Source: Budorcas taxicolor (lineage: Eukaryota > Chordata > Mammalia > Artiodactyla > Bovidae). Taken from it: DNA of 64,000 nt. Both the position numbers and the translations under genes were made by a program. Shown piece by piece: positions 34,769 through 43,774 of the stretch (position 1 is its first letter; the number at the start of each line of letters is the position of its first letter). The stretch is from the NCBI RefSeq assembly GCF_023091745.1, contig NC_068910.1, positions 174,771,170 to 174,835,169 on the forward strand, read 5' to 3'. The notes below the pieces were generated by a model. The model saw only the letters and a program-made list of their open reading frames with translations, ran no database searches and had not been told where the DNA came from.

Positions 34769-35422
34769 ACTACTTCAGTCACATCACTACATGGCAAATA
34801 CATGGAGAAACAATGGAAACAATGAGAGACTTTATTTTGGGAGGCTCCAAAATCACTGCAGATGGTGACTGCAGCCATGAAATTAAAAGACACTTGCTCC
34901 TTGGAAGAAAAGTTATGACCAACCTAGACAGCATATTAAAAAGCAGGGACATAACTTAGCCAACAAAGGTCCATCTACTCAAAGCTATGGTTTTTCTAGT
35001 AGTCATGTATGGATGTGAGTGTTGGACTATAAAGAAAGCTGAGTGCCAAAGAATTGATGCTTTTGAACTGTGGTGTTGGAGAAGACTCTGAGAGTCCCTT
35101 GGACAGCAAGGAGATCCAACCAGTCCATCATAAAGGAAATCAGTCCTGAATATTCATTGATGCTGAAGGTAAAACTTCAAAACTTTGGCCACCAGATGTG
35201 AAGAGCTGACTCATTTGAGAAAACCCTGATGCTGGGAAAGATTGGAGTTAGGAGAAAAGGTGTATGACAGAGGTTGAGATGGTTGGATGGCATCACCAAC
35301 TCAATGGACATGAGTTTGAGTAAGCTCTGGGAATTGGTGATGGACAGGGAAACCTGGCATGCTTCATTCAGTCCATGGGGTCACAAAGAGTTGGACACGA
35401 TTGAGTGACTGAATGAATTGAA
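34769..35422 (+). mobile_element. BovB sense half, 3' end
   Basis: This runs from GGCAAATACATGGAGAAACA through the CSHEIKRHLLLGRK block to the tail TTGGACACGATTGAGTGACT GAATGAATTGAACTGAA. The older divergence matches the pieces at 32453 and 34275, not the young nested copy. Confidence 0.87.
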
Positions 35423-35436
35423 CTGAACTTAAGAGA

Positions 35437-36107
35437 TAATTAACTTGAAATACTCATTAAAATATTCATATATATGTTTATATATGTATGTGTATATGTT
35501 TGTGCACATATAGTACAGGAGCACCTAAATATATAAAGCCAATATTAGTAGACATAAAGGGAGAAACAGACAGTAGTTCAATGATAGTAAGGAACTTAAA
35601 ACCCCCACTTACACAATGGATAGATCATCTACACAGAAAAATAAATAAGAAAACGCTGGCTTTAACAGCATATTAAACTAAATGAATTGATGGATATAGA
35701 GATATTTCATTTGAAATATACAGAATACAAATTCAAGTGCACATGAAATGTTCTTCAGATCAGATCACATACTTAGCCACAGAATACTAATTCAAGGGCA
35801 CATGAAATGCTCTCCATATTAGATCACATGCTAGGCCACACAAAAAGTCTCAATACATTTAAGAAAATTGAAATCACATCAAGCATCTTTTCTGACCACA
35901 AATTCATGAGACTAGAAATCAAGTATAAGGAAAAAAAAAAAAACTGCAAAAACACAGAACATGTGGAAGCTAAACAATATGGTACTAAACAATCAATGGA
36001 TTACTAAGGAAATCAGACAAAAAATACTTGGGAACAACTGAAAACAGAAATGTCTATAGGATGCAGCAAAAGCAATTCTAAGAAGGAAGTTCATATTAGT
36101 ACAAGCC
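35437..36107 (+). mobile_element. Old L1 LINE, part 2 (ORF2 endonuclease region)
   Basis: It starts with TAATTAACTTGAAATACTCA, a match to the ORF1-ORF2 spacer, then jumps (deletion) to AGGAGCACCTAAATATATAA, AATATTAGTAGACATAAAGG, GGCCACACAAAAAGTCTCAA, GACCACAAATTCATGAGACT, which are blocks of the L1 endonuclease region. A short local duplication (CACATGAAATG) occurs near 35740-35810. It ends at GTACAAGCC before the LTR. Confidence 0.83.
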
Positions 36108-36591
36108 TGTTGGGGGAAGCACATTGATTGAAACCACCCACCCTGGCAAGGTACCATAGTAACCATTTGCGTGAGTTGTTTTATGACAGGAGATCCTGAT
36201 AAGGAATACGGAACTAATAAGCCACGACCAACCGGAAGAGTTCAGGAAAGGTCTAAAGGAGACACTGCATGTCCGTCCACTTCCCATAATCCCTCTTGCT
36301 GGCATCCATCTTGGCTGAGTGATGCGTGCACCACCAGGAAAGACTCTGAATTAGAATGATTGGCCAAAGACCACCCGGAAATTAATACCATCACCATAAA
36401 ACCCAACGTGGCAAGCAACACGGCAGAGCAGTTCTCCTGGGCTTCCTTACCCTACTGCTCTCCACCTGGGTGCCCTTTCCCAATAAAATCTCTTGCTTTG
36501 TCAGCACAGGTGTCACCTCAGACAATTCATTTCCGAGTGTTAGATAAGAGCCCAGTTTCGGGCCCTGGAAGGGGTCCCTCTTCCTGCAACA
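36108..36591 (+). mobile_element. Solo LTR of a class I (ERV1-like) endogenous retrovirus
   Basis: The 484-bp segment has terminal inverted repeats TGTTG...CAACA and a 4-bp target duplication AGCC (36104-36107 and 36592-36595), the duplication length usual for class I ERVs. AATAAA lies near 36481, followed by TCTCTTGCTTTGTCAGC. Host L1 sequence resumes exactly as AGCCTACGTCAGGAAACAAA. No internal viral sequence is present. Confidence 0.85.
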
Positions 36592-36650
36592 AGCCTACGT
36601 CAGGAAACAAACAAAAAAAAAATCTTAAATGAATAAACTAACCTTACACC
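36592..36650 (+). mobile_element. Old L1 LINE, part 3
   Basis: The short piece TACGTCAGGAAACAAACAAA to TAACCTTACACC matches L1 ORF2 (the ACCTCAAGAAACAAG to AACCTTACACC region) and links the LTR to the next BovB. Confidence 0.82.
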
Positions 36651-36720
36651 AAGAATAGCAAGAAGAGATAAAAAAGCCTTCTTCAGTGATCAATACAAAG
36701 AAATAGAGGAAAACAACAGA

Positions 36721-37752
36721 ATGGGAAAAACTAGAGATCTCTTAAAGAAAATTAGAGCTACCAAGGGAACATTTCATGCAAAGATGGGCTCGATAAAGGA
36801 CAGAAATGGTATGGACCTAACAGAAGCAGAAGATATTAAGAAGAAGAGGCAAGAATACACAGAAGAACTGTACAAAAAAGATCTTCATGACCCAGATAAT
36901 CATGATGATGTGATCACTAATCTAGAGCCAGACATCTTGGAATGCGAAGTCAAGTGGGCCTTAGAAAGCATCACTACAAACAAAGCTACTGGAGGGATGG
37001 TTGATCTGTTTCAAATCCTGCAAGATGATGCTGTGAAAGTGCTGCACTCAATATGCAAGCAAATTTGGAAAACTCAGCAGTGGCCACAGGACTGGAAAAG
37101 GTCAGTTTTCATTCCAATTCCAAAGAAAGGCAATGCCAAAGAATGCTCAAACTACCGCACAATTGCACTCATCTCGCATGCTAGTAAAGTAATGCTCAAA
37201 ATTCTCCAAGCCAGGCTTCAGCAGTACATGAACCATGAACTCCCTGATGTTCAAGCTGGTTTTAGAAAAGGCAGAGGAACCAGAGATCAAATTGCCAACA
37301 TCCGCTGGATCATGGAAAAAGCAAGAGAGTTCCAGAAAAACATCTATTTCTGCTTTATTGACTATGCCAAAGCCTTTGACTGTGTGGATCACAATCAACT
37401 GTGGGAAATTCCTCAAGAGATGGGAATACCAGACCACCTAACCTGCCTCTTGAGAAATCTGTATGCAGGTCAGGAAGCAACAGTTAGAACTGGACGTGGA
37501 ACAACAGACTGGTTCCAAATAGGAAAAGGAGTACATCAAGGCTGTATATTGTCACCCTGCTTATTTAACTTCTATGCAGAGTACATCATGAGAAACGCTG
37601 GACTGGAAGAAACACAAGCTGGAATCAAGATTGCCGGGAGAAATATCAATAACCTCAGATATGCAGATGATACCACCCTTATGGCAGAAAGTGCAGAGGA
37701 GCTAAAAAGCCTCTTGATGAAAGTGAAAGAGGAGAGCGAAAAGTTGGCTTAA
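36721..37752 (+). pseudogene. BovB RT, nearly open (343 codons)
   Basis: The frame carries the linker (KIRATKGTFHAKMGSIKDRN), the RT fingers (LQARLQQYMNHELPDV), FIDYAKAFDCVDH, GVHQGCILSP and an intact RYADDTTLMAE active site. A small in-frame deletion shortens GGDGIPVELFQ to GGMVDLFQ. A one-base loss at about 37737 (GCGAAAAGTTGGC where other copies have five A) shifts the frame and ends it early. The endonuclease is absent. Confidence 0.87.
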
Positions 37753-37812
37753 CGCTCAACATTCAGAAAACGAAGATCATGGCATCCGGTCCCATTACTT
37801 CATGGGAAATAG

Positions 37813-38430
37813 ATGAGGAAACAGTGGAAACAGTGTCAGACTTTATTTTTGGAGGGCTCCAAAATCACTGCAGATGGTGACTGCAGCCATGAAATTAATA
37901 GACGCTTACTCCTTGGAAGAAAAGTTATGACCAACCTAGATAGTATACTCAAAAGCAGAAACATTACTTTGCCGACTAAGGTCTGTCTAGTCAAGGCTAT
38001 GGTTTTTCCTGTGGTCATGTATGGATGTGAGATTTGGACTGTGAAGAAGGCTGAGTGCCGAAGAATTGATGCTTCTGAACTGTGGTGTTGGAGAAGACTC
38101 TTGAGAGTCCCTTGGACTGCAAGGAGATCCAACCAGTCCATTCTGAAGGAGATCAACCCTAGGATTTCTTTGGAAGGAATGATGCTAAAGCTGAAGCTCC
38201 AGTACTTTGGCCACCTCATGCGAACAGCTGACTCATTGGAAAAGACTCTGATGCTGGGAGGGATTGGGGGCAGGAGGAGAAGGGGACGACCGAGGATGAG
38301 ATGGCTGGACGGCATCACGGACTCGATGGACGTGAGTCTGAGTGAACTCCAGGAGATGGTGATGGACAGGGAGGCCTGGCGTGCTGAGATTCATAGGGTT
38401 GCAATGTGTTGGACACGACTGAGCGACTGA
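37813..38430 (+). pseudogene. BovB ORF C-terminal part (205 codons)
   Basis: After the frame break this frame continues with ITADGDCSHEINRRLLLGRK, VFPVVMYGCEIWTVKKAE, LWCWRRLLRVPWTARRSN and the basic RRRRGRPRMRWLDGITD block, ending at the family's usual stop just before the GAACT tail. An extra G near 37856 explains the frame relation to the upstream part. Confidence 0.85.
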
Positions 38431-38460
38431 ACTGAACTGAACTGAACTGAACCTTACGCC

Positions 38461-39266
38461 TAAAATAACTAGATAAAGAAGAGAATACAAAAACCAAAGT
38501 TACCAGAAGGAAACAAATAATAAAGATCAGAGAGATATAAGAGAAATATAAATCAGAAAACAAAAAGATCAATGAAACAGAAAGCTGGTTCTTTGAAGAG
38601 ATAAACAAAATTGATAAGCCAGATTCATTAGAGAAAAGAGAGAGGGCGGAAAAAAGTGGAATCAGAAATGAAAGTTACAACTGACACCACAAATATATAC
38701 AAAGTATCATAAGGGATTACTACAAACAAATACATACCAATAAAATGGACAGTGGACAATAAATGAGTAAGTTCCCAAGACTGAATCAGGAAGAAACAGA
38801 AAATATGGACAGACTAGTTATCAGTAATCAAACTGAATCAGTGATTAAAAATACTCCCAGTAAATAAAACTCCAGAATCTGATGACTTCACAGGCAAATT
38901 CTACACACCATTAGGAAAACAAAAAAAGATAACACGTATCTTTCTCAAACCATGCCAACAATTGGAGAAGAAGAAATGCTTCAAAACTCTTTCTAGGAGC
39001 TCAGCATCACCCTGATACCAAAACCAGCGAAAGATACCATCAATACAATAAAATAGAAATTAAAAAGATGAAAATTAAGGCCAATATTACAGATAAACAT
39101 AGAAAAAAGAATCCTCAACAAATATAGCAAACCAAATTCAACCATATATTAACAGGATAATACACTATAATCAATTCATATTTATTCCAGAGGTACAAGG
39201 ATGGTTCAATACCTGCAAATCAATCAATATTCTACACCACATTAAATCAACAGATAAATGTATAAA
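38461..39266 (+). mobile_element. Old L1 LINE, part 4 (ORF2 RT region)
   Basis: L1 ORF2 blocks in order: CCAAAGTTACCAGAAGGAAA, GATCAATGAAACAGAAAGCT GGTTCTTTGAAGAG, GGGATTACTACAAACAAATA, CCAAGACTGAATCAGGAAGA, CACCCTGATACCAAAACCAG, AATCAATATTCTACACCACA. All frames are broken. At about 39266 the sequence jumps to the ORF2 end, a deletion of roughly 2 kb compared with a complete L1. Confidence 0.87.
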
Positions 39267-39356
39267 AAAGGTATGGTATATAAGTATACATATATACATT
39301 CCTCAGTCATAAAAATATGAAATTTTGCCATCTGCAGCAATAAAGATGGTTTTAGG
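39267..39356 (+). mobile_element. Old L1 LINE, part 5 (ORF2 end)
   Basis: GGTATGGTATATAAGTATAC, CATTCCTCAGTCATAAAAAT ATGAAATTTTGCCATCTGCA is the C-terminal L1 ORF2 block (the region encoding the AIKK motif). It is cut by the SINE and continues at 39843. Confidence 0.8.
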
Positions 39357-39835
39357 GGGGCTTCCCTGGTGGCTCTGGAGAAGGCAATGGCACCCCACTC
39401 CAGTACTCTTGCCTGGAAAACCCCATGGACAGAAGAGCCTGGTAGGCTGCAGTCCATGGGGTCGCTAAGAGTTGGACACGACTGAGCGACTTCACTTTCA
39501 CCTTTCACTTTCATACATTGGAGAAGGAAATGGCAACTCACTCTAGTGTTCTTGCCTGGAGAATCCCAGGGACAGGAAGTCTGGTAGGCTACCGTCTATG
39601 GGGTCGCACAGAGTCGGACACGACTGAAGCAACTTAGCAGCAGCAGCAGCAGCAGCCCTGGTGGCTCAAATGGTAAAGAATCTGCCTGCAGGGCAGATCC
39701 CTGGGTCTGGAAGATCCCCTGGAGAAAGGAGTGGCAACCCACTCCAATATTCTTGCATGCAGAATTCCATGGACAGAGGATCTTGGCAGACTACAGTCCA
39801 TGGGATCACAAAGAGTCAGACACAACGGAACCAAA
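39357..39835 (+). mobile_element. Bov-tA SINE interrupted by a BOV-A2
   Basis: The head GGGCTTCCCTGGTGGCTC (39358-39375) and the rest from 39656 (CCCTGGTGGCTCAAATGGTA to the tail near CAGACACAACGGAACC) make one Bov-tA. It sits in the L1 3' end, between GTTTTAGG and the L1 block resuming with AAGTAAAATAAATGAGACAA. Confidence 0.9.
39376..39655 (+). mobile_element. BOV-A2 SINE inserted in a Bov-tA head
   Basis: A complete BOV-A2 (TGGAGAAGGCAATGGCACCC start, CACTTTCACTTTCATACATT linker, GACTTAGCAGCAGC-type end as AACTTAGCAGCAGCAGCAG) is flanked by the exact 12-bp duplication CCCTGGTGGCTC (39364-39375 and 39656-39667). Confidence 0.94.
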
Positions 39836-39842
39836 CATGCTA

Positions 39843-40195
39843 AGTAAAATAAATGAGACAAAGACAAATACACATGATTTCACAGATATGCAGAATGTTA
39901 AAAATAAAATGAAAATAGATTCATAGGTAATAAATGGGTGGTTGCTAGAGGAAAATAGGTGAAGTAGATTAAGAGGTACAGATCTCCAGCTATATAATAA
40001 ATAAGTCATGGGCTATAATATACATCATAAGGAAGATGGTACAAAATATTGTATTAACTTTACATGGGGACAGATGGTTCCTAGACATTGTGGTGATCAT
40101 TTCACAGTATATGCAATTGTCAAGTCATTATTTCATACACTTGAAACTAACACAATGTTATATACATTAATTATATTTCAATAATGCAAAAAGAA
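39843..40195 (+). mobile_element. Old L1 LINE, part 6 (3' UTR)
   Basis: AAATGAGACAAAGACAAATA CACATGATTTCACAGATATG, TAAATGGGTGGTTGCTAGAG, CTCCAGCTATATAATAAATA AGTCATGGGC and TTGAAACTAACACAATGTTA TATACATTAATTATATTTCA ATAATGCAAAA are the 3' UTR blocks of L1MA-type elements, completing the L1 that starts at 28985. Confidence 0.82.
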
Positions 40196-41559
40196 TGAAT
40201 GGTGCTAATCTTTCCCAGAGAGGCAGATTTAGGAATTAAGGCAAAGGGCAGAGTCCACAGGATTAAATTTAAAAAAAAAAAAGTCTAAATTTAACCCAAG
40301 GACCTGAGGGCAATAGTGCAGTCAAAGAAAAGTCAGAGAAAGTGGCAAGGCTAAGATCTAGCCTTAAAAGAGAAAAATCATGCTGGAGGGGAAGGAGGGA
40401 GAGGAAGAAGGTTGCCTTGGCACAGGTGAAACATGACTAGAGAATGAACCAGAATAACAGCTATCCCAAAGGTGAGAAAGGAATCTCAGAGAAGAGATAA
40501 CCGTACTAAGGAGTGGATGCCTAAGAGAAGTGAAGAAAATTCTAAGATCTGAACATTTGTAAAATGAAGAAAATATGTAAAATAGAGATAATATTTATAA
40601 GAAAGCTCAAAATCAGGAGCAGACGACAAAGGAAACAAAGACTTCTTCTAAGACTCCAGTGATCAAAGATGAACTGGCTTCTACAACAGGCCCTTTTATT
40701 ACTCTCCATATTCCAGTTGTGACTTGTTTTTATATAAGAACTCTCTGGGTTCTAGTTGAGATCATCTGGTTTGCAACTTGTCTAGAGTCTGTAGGTTATC
40801 CATGTATTTTTTTGTGGAAGTGGGTGTGTGTGTGTGAAATCCCTGCTTCTGGGTATAGAAGCATCCCAAACAGTATCCCAATGTCACGCTAGCCTCTTTT
40901 AAGATCTGTTGGGATATCCTATGATAAGCCAAAATGGAAAAGAATTTTTAAAAAAGAATTTAAGTGTTACCTCCTTCCCTACCTCTACTCCTACTTCCTT
41001 CTTTTTGAGAAAATCTGTTTTGAAACAAAGAATTTTTTTTTCCATTAAAGAAAAAACAGCTGTTGGATTTAGCAAAACTAAGGATTACTTTAAACCTCCC
41101 TAGTTTTCTGTTTATAAAATCAGCACTTCTTCTGTTTTGGAAGACAAGGTTATGTTATTCCTTCTGGAGTTCAAGGCTTCAAAAGCAATCACAGGGCTGG
41201 TCAATTCACTACAGTGAACTCCCTTTGAAAATCATGCCTTGCAGGTAAGGTCACAGTGGAACTCTGTTCAGAGAGTCTTCCATCTGCCATGCATGAGATG
41301 ACTCCTGAATTAATCACAGCCACTCCCTTCTTCAGCAATGTGTTCTAAGAGCAGGCAAACTGCTGTTACAACTAGCCAATGCTGACTGAAAATAAATTAG
41401 TAGAGGCAGATTTTTGAGTAAATTAAAATTCATAGTTTTCATTGGTTATTAAAGGAGTATTTAAGGAAATTCTAATACTTTTATCCTAAATATAACCATT
41501 TGGTTTCCTCTCACACCAGGAAAAACCACTTTAAAATGGTGGTTTAATGTTCTCTATTT
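40196..41559. other. Unassigned sequence
   Basis: No gene or named repeat is supported. It contains a short (GT)n run at about 40825-40840 and overlapping weak open frames without splice context. Confidence 0.4.
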
Positions 41560-41630
41560 GTGCAGTTCTTTTGTGTTCCTACATTTTGTCCTGTTGACTC
41601 TCTAAACACTACAAGGTAGTTAAGGAAAGC
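41560..41630 (+). mobile_element. Possible MIR fragment left of the BovB nest
   Basis: CTCTCTAAACACTACAAGGT AGTTA resembles the MIR block CCTCACAACAACCCTATGAG GTAGGTA, and the MIR continues right of the nest at 46784. It is tentative. Confidence 0.4.
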
Positions 41631-42004
41631 TACAAGCTGGAATCAAGATTACCGGAAGAAGTCATCTCCGGTAATTACCAGGAGGTGTCATTTCAAATAT
41701 GCAGATGACACCACCCCTACGGCAGGAAAGTGAAGAGGAACTAAAGAGCCTCTTGATGAAAGTGAAAGAGGAGAGTGAAACAGCTGGTTTAAAATGCAAC
41801 ATTCAAAAAACTAAGATCATGGCATCCAGTCCCATCACTTCATGGCAAATAGATGAGGAAACAATGGAAACAGTGAGAGACTTTATTTTCTGGGCTCCAA
41901 AATCATTGCAGATGGTGACTACAGCCATGAAATTAAAAGTCGCTTGCTCCTTGGAAGAAAAGCTATGACAAACCTAGTGAAAGAGAAACTGAAGTCTCTC
42001 AGTT

Positions 42005-42700
42005 CAGTTCAGTTCAGTCGCTCAGTCGTGTCCGAATCTTTGCGACCCCATGAATTGCAGCACGCCAGGCCTCACTGTCCATTACCAAATCCAGGGGTTC
42101 AGTCAGACTCGTGTCTATCGAGTCAGTGATGCCATCCAGCCATCTCCTCCTCTGTCGTCCCCTTCTTCTCCTGCCCCAACCCTCCCAGCATAAGAGTCTT
42201 TTCCAAAGAGTCAACTCTTCGCATGAGGTGGCCTAAGTGCTGGAGTTTCAGCTTTAGCATCATTACTTCCAAAGATCCCAGGGTTGATCTCCTTCAGAAT
42301 GGACTGAAGAATGGATCTCCTTGCGGTCCAAGGGACTCTCAAGAGTCTTCTCCAACACCACAGTTCAAAAGCATCAATTCTTCGGCGCTCAGCCTTCTTC
42401 ACAGTCCCACTCTCACATCCATACATGACTACTGGTAGACCATAGCCTTGACTAGACGGACCTTAGTCAGCAAAGTAATGTCTCTGCATTGAATATACTA
42501 TCTAGGTTGGTCATAACTTTTCTTCTAAGGAGTAAGCGTCTTTTAATTTCACAGCTGCAATCACCATCTACAGTGATTTTGGAGCCCCCCAAAATAAAGT
42601 CTGACACTGTTTCTACTGTTTCCCATCTATTTGCCATGAAGTGATGGGACTGGATGCCATGATCTTCATTTTCTGAAAGTTGAGCTTTAAGCCAACTTTT
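42005..42700 (-). mobile_element. 3' part of the inverted-end BovB
   Basis: From the tail (CAGTTCAGTTCAGTCGCTCA) up to the GAGCTTTAAGCCAACTTTT block of the RT C-terminal half. Minus frames 42214-42014 and 42426-42211 show LWCWRRLLRVPWTARRS with breaks. Confidence 0.88.
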
Positions 42701-43767
42701 TAAGCCTTTGACTGTGTAGATCACAATCAACTGTGGAAAATTCTGAAAGAGATGGGAATACCAGACCACCTGACCTGCCTCTTGAGAAATCTGTATGCAG
42801 GTCAGGAAGCAACAGCTAGAACTGGACATGAAACAACAGACTGGTTTCAAATAGGGAAAGGAGTACGTCAGGCTGTATATTGTCACCCTGCTTATTTAAC
42901 TTATATGCAGAATACATCATGAGAAATGCTGGACTGGAAGAAACACAAGCTGGAATCAAGATTGCCGGGAGAAATATCAATAACCTCAGATATGCAGATG
43001 ACACCACCCTTATGGCAGAAAGTGAAGAGGAACTAAAGAGCCTCTTGATGAAAGTGAAAGAGGAGAGTGAAAAAGTTGGCTTAAAGCTCAACATTCAGAA
43101 AACAAAGATCATGGCATCTGGTCCCATCACTTCTTGGGAAATAGATGGCGAAACAGTGGAAACAGTGTCAGACTTTATTTTTGGGGGCTCCAAAATCACT
43201 GCAGATGGTGACTGCAGCCATGAAATTAAAAGATGCTTACTCCTTGGAGGAAAAGTTATGACCTACCTAGATAGTATATTCAAAAGCAGAGACATTACTT
43301 TGCCGACTAAGGTCCGTCTAGTCAAGGCTATGGTTTTTCCTGTGGTCATGTATGGATGTGAGAGTTGGATGTGAAGAAGCCTGAGTGCCGAAGAATTGAT
43401 GCTTTAGAACTGTGGTGTTGGAGAAAACTCTTGAGAGTCCCTTGGACTGCAGGAGATCCAACCAGTCTATTCTGAAGGAAATCAACCCTGGGATTTCTTT
43501 GGAAGGAATGATGCTGAAGCTGAAGCTCCAGTACTTTGGACACCTCATGCGAAGAGTTGACTCATTGGAAAAGACTCTGATGCTGGGAGGGATTGAGGGC
43601 AGGAGGAGAAGGGGACGACCAAGGATGAGATGGCTGGATGGCATCATGGACTCGATGGACGTGAGTCTGAGTGAACTCCAGGAGATGGTGATGAACAGGG
43701 TGGCCTGGCGTGCTGCGATTCATGGGGTTGCAAATGTCGGGTACGACTGAGCAACTGAGCTGAACTG
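42701..43767 (+). mobile_element. Innermost BovB LINE, 5'-truncated
   Basis: The plus-strand copy starts at AAGCCTTTGACTGTGTAGAT inside the RT and runs to the 3' tail GAGCAACTGAGCTGAACTG. The flanks AACTTTT (42694-42700 and 43768-43774) look like a 7-bp target duplication in the surrounding minus BovB. Its frame 42880-43374 includes an intact RYADDTTLMAE and is followed by 43412-43750 after a break near 43374. Confidence 0.9.
42880..43374 (+). pseudogene. BovB RT palm fragment with intact YADD
   Basis: The 164-codon frame starts in the SPCLFNLYAEYIMRNAGLEE block and keeps NINNLRYADDTTLMAESEEE, then ITADGDCSHEIKRCLLLGGK. It ends at a stop where WTVKK should follow ESW (one-base difference near 43371). 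The RT fingers upstream are in another frame, broken near 42870. Confidence 0.82.
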
Positions 43768-43774
43768 AACTTTT

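Larger units (their letters stand above)
31125..35422 (+). mobile_element. BovB insertion with inverted 5' half (twin-primed), disrupted
   Basis: The whole insertion is flanked by identical 14-bp repeats CTGAACTTAAGAGA (31111-31124 and 35423-35436). Its 5' half (31125-32452) lies in minus orientation and covers the endonuclease end and the linker. Its 3' half lies in plus orientation (32453-32993, 34275-34360, 34769-35422) and covers the RT to the tail. The two halves meet without detectable loss: the inverted part stops at the CTCATCTC block and the sense part starts at CACACGCTGG. Two later insertions (solo LTR and another BovB) interrupt the sense half. Net length is about 2.6 kb. Confidence 0.85.
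36651..38449 (+). mobile_element. BovB LINE, 5'-truncated, with readable target duplication
   Basis: The plus-strand copy of 1.8 kb runs from the linker after the endonuclease through the RT to a clean 3' tail of GAACT repeats. The flanks AACCTTACACC (36640-36650) and AACCTTACGCC (38450-38460) mark an 11-bp duplication with one change. It is one of the least diverged BovB copies in the window. Confidence 0.94.

Noticed and set aside
39240..39870. Regularly spaced repeated units resembling an array
   Set aside because: The repetition comes from nested Bov-tA and BOV-A2 SINEs sharing tail sequence, not from a CRISPR or satellite array.
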